From positions 908,700-972,699 of the forward strand of contig NZ_CP011382.1 in NCBI RefSeq assembly GCF_000734895.2: DNA of 64,000 bases, written 5' to 3'. Under the pieces are notes generated by a model. It was not told the origin of the DNA. It did no database searches and was given only the letters and a program-made list of their open reading frames with translations. A program made the translations under genes and the position numbers. The DNA comes from Calothrix sp. 336/3 (GTDB lineage Bacteria > Cyanobacteriota > Cyanobacteriia > Cyanobacteriales > Nostocaceae). This document shows, one piece after another, positions 45,640 to 55,719 of this stretch; position 1 is the first letter of the stretch, and every line of letters starts with the position of its first letter.

Positions 45640-45662
45640 CCCTCCCCTTGCCAAGGGGAGGG
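45640..45662. terminator. GC-rich hairpin repeat between purH and ppc
   Basis: CCCTCCCCTT (45640-45649) pairs with AAGGGGAGGG (45653-45662), a 10-bp stem with a 3-nt loop, between convergent genes. It belongs to a repeat type widespread in filamentous cyanobacteria; a bidirectional terminator role is likely. Confidence 0.7.
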
Positions 45663-45728
45663 TGCCGATAGGCGGGTGGGGTAAATTAAGAATTATAAGT
45701 AATCAAGCGAACATGATATGAAATGACA

Positions 45729-48700
45729 TCAACCAGTATTTCGCATTCCCGCAGCAATCCCGTTAATGGTAAGTAATGCACCACGAAGCAATTCCCCTTT
45801 GCTGTAACGGGAGTGAATCACCCCAGAAGTGGCGCTATTTTTAGCTTGTCGCAAACGTTTCAGCAGGGAAACTTGAATAAACCCTAGGGGGACAATAGTA
45901 CCGTTGCGCAGTTGTACCGAACGCTGCAAGACGGGATCGCCATCAAGTAAGCGCTGATGTTCGGTGATTTGCAAAACTAAATCCCGTGTGAGGTAGTATT
46001 CACTGGCAATTTGTTCAAAGACTTTCTCAAACCGTTGTTTATCTTCTGGTTGAGATAATTCTTCCACATAGCGGCTTGCCATTTGCAAGTCTACCTTGGC
46101 AAGGGTCATTTCTGCCTTGGAAACTGCCATCTTGAAGAAGGGCCATTTCGCATAGAAATAGCGTAGCAGCTTCATGTGTTCCTCTGGTTCTGCATCGATA
46201 AATTCCTGCAAAGCTGTTCCCACACCATACCAGGAAGGGAGAAGGAAGCGGGTTTGTGTCCAGCTAAATACCCAGGGAATTGCCCGTAAACTGCTCAAAT
46301 CCCGTTTACCGGAGGGACGACGCGCAGGACGTGAACTGATTTGCAGTTGGCTAATTTCTTCGATGGGGGTAACTTGGTGGAAAAAGTCGATGAAATCTGG
46401 TTGCTCGTAAATCAGGTTTCGGTAATGGGAGCGCGATCGCTGGGCTAATTCTTCCATAATCTCGTTCCAAGGTTCAATATCATCGAACCCCTTACCGAGT
46501 AAACTGGCTTGAATGACTGCGGTGGTGATAGTTTCGAGGTTATACAGTGCCAAATCTCGCAGGGAATATTTAGAAGCTAGAACTTCTCCCTGTTCAGTAA
46601 TTTTAATTCTGCCGTTAATACTGTGACCGGGCTGTGCCAAAATCGCCTCATAGGCAGGACCACCACCCCGTCCCACGGAACCACCCCGTCCGTGGAATAT
46701 CCGCAGGGTCAGACCATATTCTTCGGCGATGGTTTGCAGGGATTTTTGTGCCTTATGAATTTCCCAGTTACTGCTTAAAAAGCCAGAGTCTTTGTTACTG
46801 TCAGAATACCCTAACATTACCTCTTGAAGGTTGGGTGTCAGGGAGGATTTTAGGGGTAGGGTGGGGGAAAGGGGGAGACGGGAAGACTCAAAATTCCCAT
46901 CAATTTCGCCATATCCACCCGCTAATAAAGCTCGATACAGGGGTAATTCAAACAGTTTCCGCATAACACTGCGGGAGCGCTGTAAATCTTCGACCGTTTC
47001 AAAGAGGGGAACTACTTGAATTGTACCAATGGAGGTTCCAGGGTCGTATAAACCCGCTTCCTTAGCGAGTAATAATACTTCCAGAACATCGCTGACTTCT
47101 CGACACATACTGATGATGTAACTCTGACAGATATTGGTGCCAAACTCTTGCTGGAGCGATCGCACTGTCCGCAGTGTCTCGATAATATCGTTGGTTTTCT
47201 CAGAAAAGGGTAATTCTGCGGGAACTAAAGGACGACGGGTTAATAATTCCTCTGCTAACCAAGTTACCCGCTCTTCCTCGGACAAGCTGTCATAGGATTG
47301 CTTAAGAACTCCTTGATATTCGAGAATCTCATTTAAAGCATCGGAGTGACGGGAAGATTCTTGACGAATATCTAAGGAAGTCAAATTAAAGCCGAAAATC
47401 TCTACCTGGCAAATCAAATTTTCCAAGTCTCGACAGGTTAACCCAGTCTCAGTTAAATTCCGCTCAATCAGACGCAACTCTGCTAAAAAATCATCCCCCG
47501 AACGATAGATAGGTAGGGAATCTTTGGGAGTTTCTCCTTTGTAAAGTGCCATGTTGCGATCGCGGGTATTTTCTAACCGCTTCAGCACATAGGACATTTT
47601 TAACCGATAGGGTTCCTGACGGTAGCGTAACGCCAATTGCTCGTAGACGCTGCTCATCTGGGATTGTTCTAATTCCAGAGACTCCAGTAAATCTGGGAGT
47701 ACATCACTCCAGTGCAGGGACATACTCAACAAGCTAATCAAGCGCTTGACAGATTTAATGTATTTCTCCAGCACCATATTGCGTTGATAACAGGCAGTTT
47801 GCCACGTTACCTCTGGAGTTACCGAGGGGTTGCCATCCCGATCTGCACCCACCCAAGAACCAAATTTACAAAAGTTTTTGCTAGGGGGTTGTAACCAGGG
47901 GAAAGTTCCCGACAAAGCGTGTTTGAAGCGTTTGTATAAATCGGGAATACCATCAAATAATACTTCCTGGAAGTAATGGAGGGCGTAATCTACCTCATCT
48001 AACACCGAGGGTTTAAACTGGTGTAACTCATCGGTACGCCACCACAAACGGACTTCCTCAATTAATTGCTCTTTAAGTTCCGACGCTTCCCAGCTATTAC
48101 CCCGTTTTTCCACCATATCCAACTCTTGGAGTAACTGGACTACCCGACGCTGTTTGTCACGAATCGTATGACGGACAATTTCTGTCGGGTGTGCGGTGAA
48201 AACTAACTGCACATCTAATTGAGTGATCAGCCGTTGAATTTGCTGGGGTGGTACATTCAATCTATATAGCTGGGGGAATAAATCCGCAAAGGTGCCTTTG
48301 TTTTTACTGTCAGATTTTGCCAACCAACTTCTTGCCAGAATATCTGCCCCTAGTCCACTATTGGCAGGAGTTTCTTCCCCTTGGTACTCCCCATGGGAGG
48401 AAATAATATTGGGGAAGGTATCACCAGACATCGCCGATGATTCCTCCTCGTAACGAGTCATTTGCTGCCGTTGCTCGTAATCTTGCTCTATGATGTTAAT
48501 CAATTGGAAATACAAGGCAAAGGCGCGGGCTGCTCGAATGGCTTCATTGATATTCAGCTGCTCAATCAGCTTCGATACAGAGGCTGCATGATCATTTGTT
48601 GCTTGTCCTTCTGGGGAACATAAATCGCGTAATTGCCGCAATAAGTCCACCATATTTTGACCACATTCTTGTCGGAGAACAGACTCCCACAAATCTTCCA

Positions 48701-48785
48701 TCACCTGGAGACGGTGCCGTAAAAACAAGTCTGAGGCAGGGTAGATATTCACAGCCTGAGCAAAAGAGTATAAAAGGGAACTCAT
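45729..48785 (-). CDS. ppc: Phosphoenolpyruvate carboxylase
   Basis: A 1018-residue enzyme from the ATG at 48785 ([20 protein letters not shown]), chosen because cyanobacterial PEPCs begin here; ATG at 48836 and TTG at 48854 would add 17-23 residues. It carboxylates PEP to oxaloacetate to refill the TCA pathway. Catalytic motifs are [48 protein letters not shown] and [14 protein letters not shown], and the C-terminus ends RNTG as expected. A Leu/Pro/Ser-rich stretch ([17 protein letters not shown]) just before [11 protein letters not shown] is encoded by repeat-like, G-rich DNA at about 46840-46890 and appears to be an insertion. Confidence 0.97.
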   Translation of the reverse strand: MSSLLYSFAQAVNIYPASDLFLRHRLQVMEDLWESVLRQECGQNMVDLLRQLRDLCSPEGQATNDHAASVSKLIEQLNINEAIRAARAFALYFQLINIIEQDYEQRQQMTRYEEESSAMSGDTFPNIISSHGEYQGEETPANSGLGADILARSWLAKSDSKNKGTFADLFPQLYRLNVPPQQIQRLITQLDVQLVFTAHPTEIVRHTIRDKQRRVVQLLQELDMVEKRGNSWEASELKEQLIEEVRLWWRTDELHQFKPSVLDEVDYALHYFQEVLFDGIPDLYKRFKHALSGTFPWLQPPSKNFCKFGSWVGADRDGNPSVTPEVTWQTACYQRNMVLEKYIKSVKRLISLLSMSLHWSDVLPDLLESLELEQSQMSSVYEQLALRYRQEPYRLKMSYVLKRLENTRDRNMALYKGETPKDSLPIYRSGDDFLAELRLIERNLTETGLTCRDLENLICQVEIFGFNLTSLDIRQESSRHSDALNEILEYQGVLKQSYDSLSEEERVTWLAEELLTRRPLVPAELPFSEKTNDIIETLRTVRSLQQEFGTNICQSYIISMCREVSDVLEVLLLAKEAGLYDPGTSIGTIQVVPLFETVEDLQRSRSVMRKLFELPLYRALLAGGYGEIDGNFESSRLPLSPTLPLKSSLTPNLQEVMLGYSDSNKDSGFLSSNWEIHKAQKSLQTIAEEYGLTLRIFHGRGGSVGRGGGPAYEAILAQPGHSINGRIKITEQGEVLASKYSLRDLALYNLETITTAVIQASLLGKGFDDIEPWNEIMEELAQRSRSHYRNLIYEQPDFIDFFHQVTPIEEISQLQISSRPARRPSGKRDLSSLRAIPWVFSWTQTRFLLPSWYGVGTALQEFIDAEPEEHMKLLRYFYAKWPFFKMAVSKAEMTLAKVDLQMASRYVEELSQPEDKQRFEKVFEQIASEYYLTRDLVLQITEHQRLLDGDPVLQRSVQLRNGTIVPLGFIQVSLLKRLRQAKNSATSGVIHSRYSKGELLRGALLTINGIAAGMRNTG

Positions 48786-48985
48786 ACCAATTTTAGATTC
48801 TAGATTTGGGGTGGGAAATACTTGTATATTCAGCATTTCCGCTTTACCAAACAATATGTCCCAAGGAAAGTACGATATTCTCTGTTCTGGTAAAGCCGAT
48901 TACTTTTTTTATAATTTCAGGTTTTGTTCTCAACCGTTATAGGGTTTGCCACATTAATTTTCCGCTTTTGTGGTATCAGCGTGAG

Positions 48986-49210
48986 TTATTTGCTGCTCTG
49001 TTCTGGTTGGGGAAAGTCTAAAATCGGTAGGCGATCGCTACGAAATACTTCTTCACTAGCTTGCCCAATCGCTTCTAATGTCTGATTCGCAGCTTTTTGA
49101 GCCAAGACAAGCATCAACAAAGAAGTTGTACCCACCTGTAAAAGCAAACTTTGGGGAATTGTGAACAAACCTAAATCGATTCCGGTAGATTTCTCAGGGA
49201 TTGGTGGCAT
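48986..49210 (-). CDS. Small conserved cyanobacterial hypothetical protein
   Basis: A 75-residue protein from the ATG at 49210 (MPPIPEKSTGIDLGLFTIPQ), which I take as the start because the preceding frame (up to 49468) is open but reads as non-conserved. One hydrophobic segment lies near residues 17-40 (IPQSLLLQVGTTSLLMLVL). The rest is polar (NQTLEAIGQASEEVFRSDRL). Another ATG at 49264 is possible, with GAGAGG directly before it. No function known. Confidence 0.6.
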   Translation of the reverse strand: MPPIPEKSTGIDLGLFTIPQSLLLQVGTTSLLMLVLAQKAANQTLEAIGQASEEVFRSDRLPILDFPQPEQSSK

Positions 49211-49835
49211 GGCAATTTGGGGGAAGGGGATAAGGGAAAGGATAATGCTGGGGAATATCCACATCCTCTCAGTTTTGAGGCTCAGAGAATTTGATTGTCG
49301 AAATGGGTCAGTGAAAAAATCCACACGCGCCCATTTTACAGTAGTTTCATGATTTTTATCTGAATGTATTAATCCATACGGAGGATTACTGCGTGGAAAG
49401 TGCAATATAGCTCTGGATATATTGGCGAATTCTGACTCCCCCAGCCCGATCAAGGCGGTTTTTGGCAAAAAGGCAACATTTTTAGCGCTTTTAAGGCTAA
49501 ACGAAATAGGGGATAGGTAATAGGAGAGAATACAAAATATCTTTCACCTTGTCCCCTAACTCCAATGTGCAAAAACCATGCGACACATACACATTCCTAA
49601 ACCTTTGTTATGTCTGGCTTTCTTAATTTTGAATTGGTACAACTCTGACTTTCGACTCTCTTAACCGATGTCATGAGCTAAAAATATAATAAAAATGTTA
49701 AAAATTTTCCAAGTGCATAAATTTGGTTGAGCAATTTGGGAACACTAATGCTCGATAGGTGATAGAAACACCCTTCCCCTGTCCCCTAGCTCCCTACTTC
49801 CTTCCCCTAATCCTTTCCCAACAAGTCAATTTCCC
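49211..49835. other. Intergenic region before the SGNH/MBOAT operon
   Basis: About 625 bp. The part nearest ppc is the open but unsupported extension of the small hypothetical gene; the part nearest the SGNH gene is AT-rich, with pyrimidine-rich CCCCT/CTTCC runs at 49767-49820. No gene or clear promoter was found. Confidence 0.4.
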
Positions 49836-52775
49836 ATGAAAAAAGATTTACCAACAAGACAGCAATCACTAGCGCAGTGGGTAAGCCAAGCCACAGGGAT
49901 TAATACTTTTGGGGTGAAAATCCATTTGCGGGGAAATGATTTACACATTCTTTGTGAGGCTCAAGAATGTCCCCAGCGTTGGCAAACCTTATCTGATTTA
50001 CTCAAGGCGCTCCAACAAACAGACCTGGATGTTTTGACCAATTATGAAGAGCCTTCAATATACCAGGTTTTTGTTTACGGCAGGAAAAAAGGTGAGGCAC
50101 GTCCTCAGTGGTGCCATCGTGTGCATTTAAACCAGCTAGATAAGCATTTACAGCAGGTTGAACAGGCGCTGTTGAGCGGTGAGCAGAAGTCTGAGGATAG
50201 TTTGAATGGGAAGGGTGGGGCATTAATTCTCTCTAATGAAAGCTTGGCAAAGAAGGGTGATCCGGAGGCGATCGCCCGCTATTTGAGTGAGACTCTCAGC
50301 ACTTTGGGGGTGGCTGTCAAAGTCAAAATCAAAAATCAGTCGTCTTCCCAGGAGGAACAAAAGAAGCGGTTATGGGTATTTTGTCAATCAGCATATACTC
50401 CCGATCCATCTTTGATTGCCGAACCGGTTGCCCAGAAATTACGCTATCTAGAATTAACAGGCTACGATGATGCGGTGCTTGCCTCCATGGTTGAGGGAGA
50501 AACTACCCCCGATTGGTTGTTACGCATTGATTTAACTCCTCCCCAGGTAATGTTAAAGGAGTGGGCAAGGTGGGGAGATATTCAGGCGATCGCCCGCTTA
50601 TTATCTACAACCTTGGCGGATGTCCAAATTCATCTCACCGCTACCTTAAAGGAATCAACACTCCACCTATTTTGTACGCCAAAAGCAGGCTCTGGGGAAG
50701 CTCCCAACCAAAGTTTATGCGTCGAGAGGATACTACCCCAACTAGAGGCGATCGCCCCCCAGGGAATTCTCGCCACCGCTATCTATGGACAAAAAACCAC
50801 CCAAGATAAACAACCTGTCTGGGTAGATTGGCGATCGCTCCCAGCCCATGAACACCCTTCCCTCGCTCCCACGGTTCTCGAACTCTGTAAACAAGGAGAT
50901 GAATCCGCCTTAATATTCCTCCTGGAACGTGTCATTAATCCAAATATCGATATCCGCCTAACCACTGGGGGCACAAGGGTTTTACTGCTGCGCCGTAGTG
51001 ATATCTTACACATCATGTGTGACGCTCCTGTTTGCCCATCGCGGAAACGGGTAGCACCAGCTATCATCAAATTTTTACGACAAATCAAAGTTCCTGGTAT
51101 TGTCGGTGTGCGAGTCTATGGTAGACGAGCAGGGAATAAGGAACCCTTCTGGCAAACGGGAGCAGATTTCATCAAGCGCCAACGGTTAGTTCCCGAAGCT
51201 TCTCCAGAATTTGCCGCCACGGCAGCTTATATTGGTGAATTGCTGCCACTCAAGCAAGAAGAACCAATTATTCGCCCCGAAGTGACACCAGTGATGGTAC
51301 AGCGAATAGTCACCGAGACAGCAAAAGACTGGTTAAGTGATGTTCGCAACTTTTTCCTGAGAACCCAGTTATTTGCGGAGAATGATCAACCCTTAGAACC
51401 GGCGTTTGATGCTCAAAGTGGCGTAGTTGCCTTTGTTTGGGGAACCTTAGGGTTATTACTTGCCCTACAAACAGATTGGATACTCGGACAAATTACTGCC
51501 ATCAACAATCCTCCTCCCCCCATTGCCAGGCAAACCCAACCAGTAAAACCAGAGAATAATTCATCCGTCTTACTTAGTAGTGCTGCCAAGGAGAAATTTA
51601 CCCAAGGCGGTAGTTATGTCTTTAACGCTTCCAGCTTTACTCGCAGTGATGTCTCTCCAGCGCGAAATCAGGCAGTGACAACAGCCATGAGACTAGCAGC
51701 ACGCAACCAACAATCTACCTTCAATGCTCGCCAACTAGATGAACAACTAGCGCTGTATAAACAACGTCTGATTCAAACCGGGAAAACACCTGATGTTTTG
51801 ATAATTGGTTCCTCACGGGCACTACGGGGAATTGACCCCAATGCCTTGAAAACAGCCTTAAAAACCCAAGGTTTTGCCAATGTGGATATTTTTAACTTTG
51901 GTATAAATGGAGCCACAGCCCAGGTAGTAGATTTTCTCGTCAGGCGAATTCTGGAACCCTCAGAACTACCGAAGTTAATTATCTGGGCAGACGGGGCACG
52001 GGCGTTTAATAGTGGTAGAGAAGATATGACATTTAAGGCGATCGCTGCTTCTCCCGGTTATCAACAAGCACTCAAAAGGGCAATTTCCGATAAAAATCCC
52101 TCCGCTTCAGAGAATACTAGCTCCACACCCCAAACCCCAAACACCCCACCCATCAATTATTACCAAGTATTAGACGAAAATTTAAACCAAATTTTATCCA
52201 CCCTTTCCCCTACCTACCAACAACGTCAGCAAGTTAAAAACCTCCTCAATCATCAACTAAAATCCTTAGTATCTTTTAACTCCCCATCCCACAAAGCCAT
52301 CACAAAAATCGACGCTCCAGCCACAGAACAAGATATTGGTGATGCCACAGTAGATTTTGACGGATTTCTCCCCCTTTCGATTCGCTTTAACCCCCAAACC
52401 TACTATCAAAAATACGCCAAAGTTACAGGCAGCTACGACAACGATTACAAATCATTTCAACTCAACGGAATTCAAGATTCTGCCACCCAAGCTTTACTGC
52501 AATATACCCAATCACAAAATATTTCCCTCGTCTTTATTAACATGCCTCTTACTGACGATTACATGGATACAATTCGTAGTAAACATGAACAGGATTTTCA
52601 AAAATATATGCTCGCCCTTGGCAGTAAATCCCGTTTAATTTATCGAGACTTAAATCAGCTATTTCCTGACAAAAATGAGTATTTTTCTGACCCCAGTCAC
52701 CTCAACCGTTATGGAGCCTATGAAGTCTCACAAAAAATTGCCAAAGACCCCATGATTCCTTGGTCAAATAAATAA
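49836..52775 (+). CDS. DUF1574-type protein: four N-terminal repeats, membrane helix, SGNH-like domain
   Basis: A 979-residue protein. About four repeats of roughly 110 residues cover 1-460, each with an AIARYLSETL-like helix, a LHILCEA-like strand and a VYGRKKG...PQW end; these may be cytoplasmic. One membrane helix lies near 528-550 (VVAFVWGTLGLLLALQTDWI). The outer C-terminal part is an SGNH-hydrolase/AlgX-like domain: nucleophile region IIGSSRALRG (S659 or S660) and D952/H955 in DPSHLNRYG. In such systems it transfers acetyl to exported polysaccharide. It sits 34 bp before the MBOAT gene, so the two form an operon. Confidence 0.87.
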   Translation: MKKDLPTRQQSLAQWVSQATGINTFGVKIHLRGNDLHILCEAQECPQRWQTLSDLLKALQQTDLDVLTNYEEPSIYQVFVYGRKKGEARPQWCHRVHLNQLDKHLQQVEQALLSGEQKSEDSLNGKGGALILSNESLAKKGDPEAIARYLSETLSTLGVAVKVKIKNQSSSQEEQKKRLWVFCQSAYTPDPSLIAEPVAQKLRYLELTGYDDAVLASMVEGETTPDWLLRIDLTPPQVMLKEWARWGDIQAIARLLSTTLADVQIHLTATLKESTLHLFCTPKAGSGEAPNQSLCVERILPQLEAIAPQGILATAIYGQKTTQDKQPVWVDWRSLPAHEHPSLAPTVLELCKQGDESALIFLLERVINPNIDIRLTTGGTRVLLLRRSDILHIMCDAPVCPSRKRVAPAIIKFLRQIKVPGIVGVRVYGRRAGNKEPFWQTGADFIKRQRLVPEASPEFAATAAYIGELLPLKQEEPIIRPEVTPVMVQRIVTETAKDWLSDVRNFFLRTQLFAENDQPLEPAFDAQSGVVAFVWGTLGLLLALQTDWILGQITAINNPPPPIARQTQPVKPENNSSVLLSSAAKEKFTQGGSYVFNASSFTRSDVSPARNQAVTTAMRLAARNQQSTFNARQLDEQLALYKQRLIQTGKTPDVLIIGSSRALRGIDPNALKTALKTQGFANVDIFNFGINGATAQVVDFLVRRILEPSELPKLIIWADGARAFNSGREDMTFKAIAASPGYQQALKRAISDKNPSASENTSSTPQTPNTPPINYYQVLDENLNQILSTLSPTYQQRQQVKNLLNHQLKSLVSFNSPSHKAITKIDAPATEQDIGDATVDFDGFLPLSIRFNPQTYYQKYAKVTGSYDNDYKSFQLNGIQDSATQALLQYTQSQNISLVFINMPLTDDYMDTIRSKHEQDFQKYMLALGSKSRLIYRDLNQLFPDKNEYFSDPSHLNRYGAYEVSQKIAKDPMIPWSNK

Positions 52776-52809
52776 TTTTAGTCAGAAAAAATATAACAAA
52801 ACCTCAAAC

Positions 52810-54288
52810 ATGAATTTAATTTCTATCCTTTACGGATTATTTCTCTTAAGTACAGCAGTCATCTACTGGTCAATCAAACAACAATACCTACGTCTGGGCA
52901 TTTTATTAATAGCTAGTTTAGCTTTCTATACATCCCTACAAACTATTTATTTACCACTCCTACTTGCTCTCACCTTCATAAATTTTCGCCTGGGAATTGC
53001 CCTCGGACAAAATACTCCTAACTCTCAAGATTGGCACATATCCAATGAAGAATGGCAATTTGCCCATGCTGACTGGAATCGTAAGCGCTTATTGGGATTA
53101 TGGCTGGGGATAATTTTAAATGTTGGCTTATTATTAGGTTTTAAATATATTGGTGGTATCCTCCATTTCTTCGACCCGCAAAATACACAAAATTTCAAAA
53201 TTATCTCACCCCTCGGAATTTCCTTCTTTACCTTTGAATGTATCGCCTATTTAATTGATGTTTACCGAGGCGCGCCAGCAACTACTAAATTCTTCCAATT
53301 TGCTGCCTATAAATTCTTCTTTCCTAAATTAATTTCTGGTCCTATTACCCGGTACCATAATTTTGCAACTCAGTTACAAAATCTGCGTTTACCTACCGTT
53401 GATACTGTCGCCGAATCAATGTGGTTAATTGCTAGAGGAGCTATCAAAAAAGCAGTATTCGCAGACCATTTGGGGATATTTGTTGATTTATGTTTTAGTA
53501 ATTTGCAACGGGCAGGAAGTGGCGATTTGTGGTTAGCAACTTTTGCCTATGGCTTGCAATTGTACCTGGATTTTAGTGGTTATGTAGATATTGCCAGGGG
53601 TAGCGCTTTACTGTTTGGTTTGACATTACCAGAAAACTTTGATGCTCCCTATTTCAGTACCAGTATTGCTGACTTTTGGCGACGTTGGCACATGACTTTA
53701 GGTGATTGGTTACGCAACTATCTGTATTTTCCCCTAGGTGGTTCCCGTCGCGGCTTGGATCGTACCTGCTTGAATTTGCTCATCGTTATGTTTGTCGCTG
53801 GCATTTGGCACGGTTCCCTCTGGGGTTTTGTGGTTTGGGGAGTAATTCATGGTTGGGCATTAGTTATACATCGTCTTACCTATGTAATGGCAGAAAACTC
53901 TGAACCCGTAGAACGTTTTTGGCAAAATCCCCTAGGTATCGTCATTGCTTGGTTACTCACCCAGATAACTGTCTTTACTTCCTGGATTTGGTTCCGTCTA
54001 CCGAAACTCGAAGATTCTGTCTATGTTGTGCAAAATCTGTGGGGCAAAGTCTCGGATGCACAATTCATAGACAAAGTTTATACCGAGACATTAAATATTA
54101 CCCCAGTTCAACTGACTGGATTGTTATCACTGCTGTTTTTGCTCATGTTTATCAGCAGTATCTGCAAACGTCAGCTAAAACTACAATTCAATTGGCCCTT
54201 GAAGCTAGTATTTGTTCCTCTCGGATTGTATTGTGTTTGGGTACTTGCCCCTGAAGGTAGTTTGCCTTACATCTACTTTGATTTTTAG
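52810..54288 (+). CDS. MBOAT-family O-acyltransferase (AlgI-like)
   Basis: A 492-residue polytopic protein with 10-12 hydrophobic segments. The family signature includes SFFTFECIAYLIDVYRG, FPKLISGPITRYHNF, SIADFWRRWHMTLGDWLRNY and the catalytic H334 in GIWHGSLWG. It moves acetyl groups across the membrane for transfer to exported polysaccharide, working with an SGNH partner such as the preceding protein. The polysaccharide acceptor is not known, and no polymerase or export genes are nearby. Confidence 0.95.
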   Translation: MNLISILYGLFLLSTAVIYWSIKQQYLRLGILLIASLAFYTSLQTIYLPLLLALTFINFRLGIALGQNTPNSQDWHISNEEWQFAHADWNRKRLLGLWLGIILNVGLLLGFKYIGGILHFFDPQNTQNFKIISPLGISFFTFECIAYLIDVYRGAPATTKFFQFAAYKFFFPKLISGPITRYHNFATQLQNLRLPTVDTVAESMWLIARGAIKKAVFADHLGIFVDLCFSNLQRAGSGDLWLATFAYGLQLYLDFSGYVDIARGSALLFGLTLPENFDAPYFSTSIADFWRRWHMTLGDWLRNYLYFPLGGSRRGLDRTCLNLLIVMFVAGIWHGSLWGFVVWGVIHGWALVIHRLTYVMAENSEPVERFWQNPLGIVIAWLLTQITVFTSWIWFRLPKLEDSVYVVQNLWGKVSDAQFIDKVYTETLNITPVQLTGLLSLLFLLMFISSICKRQLKLQFNWPLKLVFVPLGLYCVWVLAPEGSLPYIYFDF

Positions 54289-54376
54289 GGCAATTTTCCT
54301 GATTTATGTTTCATGTCAGGAGTTTTGATGGCGATTGACTTACCTAGCAATCATCAACTAGCCATAATTGTTCTGA

Positions 54377-55705
54377 TTATTTCCTTTGAAGTGCGAAAAA
54401 AAGCACGATTATTTCACTAATTACACCCGCAAGCATTCCATAGGCTGCTGAAGTAGCTCCGCTATGTTTGGTAAAAATTAAACTTCCACATACTACTAAA
54501 GTAAAGGTAGCAGCAACTACTGTTGCCAAGTTGATGAACCAGTTTTTACCCCTGTGAATTAGTAACCCTTGAAACGTATTTTGCAGAGCTAAGAGCAGGG
54601 GAAAACATGAGAGTATTTGTATAACTGGACGAGATGCTTCTACAAGAGAGGGATTATTCCCCAAAAACTGACGCAGTAAAAATAATCCGTTATCTGTAAA
54701 TCCAAGAAAAAACGGTATGAAAGTAAAACTTAGCCCGACAATCATGACAAAAGCAACCAGTGTGCGCCTAGAAGTTTCTTCATAAGCAGAAATGATCACT
54801 TGTTGAATCATCCGTGTACCGTTAGCAACTGAAAGAACTAGCCCCCACGCCGCAGGCCACACTGCGAGGGCAAGACTACCATCAAATGAGCGAGCAATCA
54901 AACTCAAAAGTATGGCTCTTGCACCCCAAACCAAAAGCATTGTTGAGGCTAAAGGAAAGTAATAAAAGGTGACTCCACCCAAGGTTTGAGGCAGTTTCTT
55001 AGTCTCAGAATATCCTTGTTGGTTAAGAATAGAAATAGCACCAAGACGCATACAAAACCATGTCACCAATACTGCCTCAATGAGTACGGCTCCCATCATG
55101 GTGATACCTGCCAATAATGCGCCATCGAACTGTAAAATTACTCCCACTGCCAGCGACACAATTACCCAAGTCAATCGCGCTATACTTGCCCAACCTACAG
55201 CGATGCTCTTTTGAGCGCGAATTAGCAACCCTTGAAAGAATCGCCGCCAAGCAATTACAAAAGGCCACAGAAACATCAATAAAAAAGCAGTTCTTCCTCT
55301 GGCAGCAATTGATGAGCTAACGCCGAATACATCAAGCAATAGCCAGTTATACAAGGGTTCCCAGGTGAGTAATAGAAAGATACCACTGAGAGATAATCCC
55401 ACAATCATCGTAAACTGCCAAAGTGCGCGTCGAGATTTGGTTTGACCTCCCAGTGCAGTTGAGGCATGAAGAATCATGATGATCGGGCTTTCCAGAAATA
55501 CCGCAACTCCTTTGACTACACCGACTCCAGCTAATGTCTCTTGTGGGTAGGCTAGGCGACTGAGTGCAGATGTCTGAAGTGGATCGCCAAGAGTCATAGC
55601 CACATCAGATAGAGAAAGTGGAATAAACTGGGTGAGTAATGCTAACAGCGATCGCCCTGAAGTTATTTGATTACTTTCTTGTTTGGGCTGGGGTGAGGTG
55701 TTCAT
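54377..55705 (-). CDS. Polytopic membrane exporter, MATE-like
   Basis: A 442-residue protein from the ATG at 55705; a GTG at 55720, which shares one base with the upstream stop codon, would add five residues and would give translational coupling. About 12 hydrophobic segments arranged in two halves, with QFIPLSLSDVAMTLGDPLQT at the first helix and FYYFPLASTMLLVWGARAIL at the start of the second half, resemble MATE/ANKH-type transporters. It lies directly after the PLP enzyme gene on the same strand, so it may export that enzyme's product. The substrate is not known. Confidence 0.8.
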   Translation of the reverse strand: MNTSPQPKQESNQITSGRSLLALLTQFIPLSLSDVAMTLGDPLQTSALSRLAYPQETLAGVGVVKGVAVFLESPIIMILHASTALGGQTKSRRALWQFTMIVGLSLSGIFLLLTWEPLYNWLLLDVFGVSSSIAARGRTAFLLMFLWPFVIAWRRFFQGLLIRAQKSIAVGWASIARLTWVIVSLAVGVILQFDGALLAGITMMGAVLIEAVLVTWFCMRLGAISILNQQGYSETKKLPQTLGGVTFYYFPLASTMLLVWGARAILLSLIARSFDGSLALAVWPAAWGLVLSVANGTRMIQQVIISAYEETSRRTLVAFVMIVGLSFTFIPFFLGFTDNGLFLLRQFLGNNPSLVEASRPVIQILSCFPLLLALQNTFQGLLIHRGKNWFINLATVVAATFTLVVCGSLIFTKHSGATSAAYGMLAGVISEIIVLFFALQRK

Positions 55706-55719
55706 GATATTTGTCAGCA

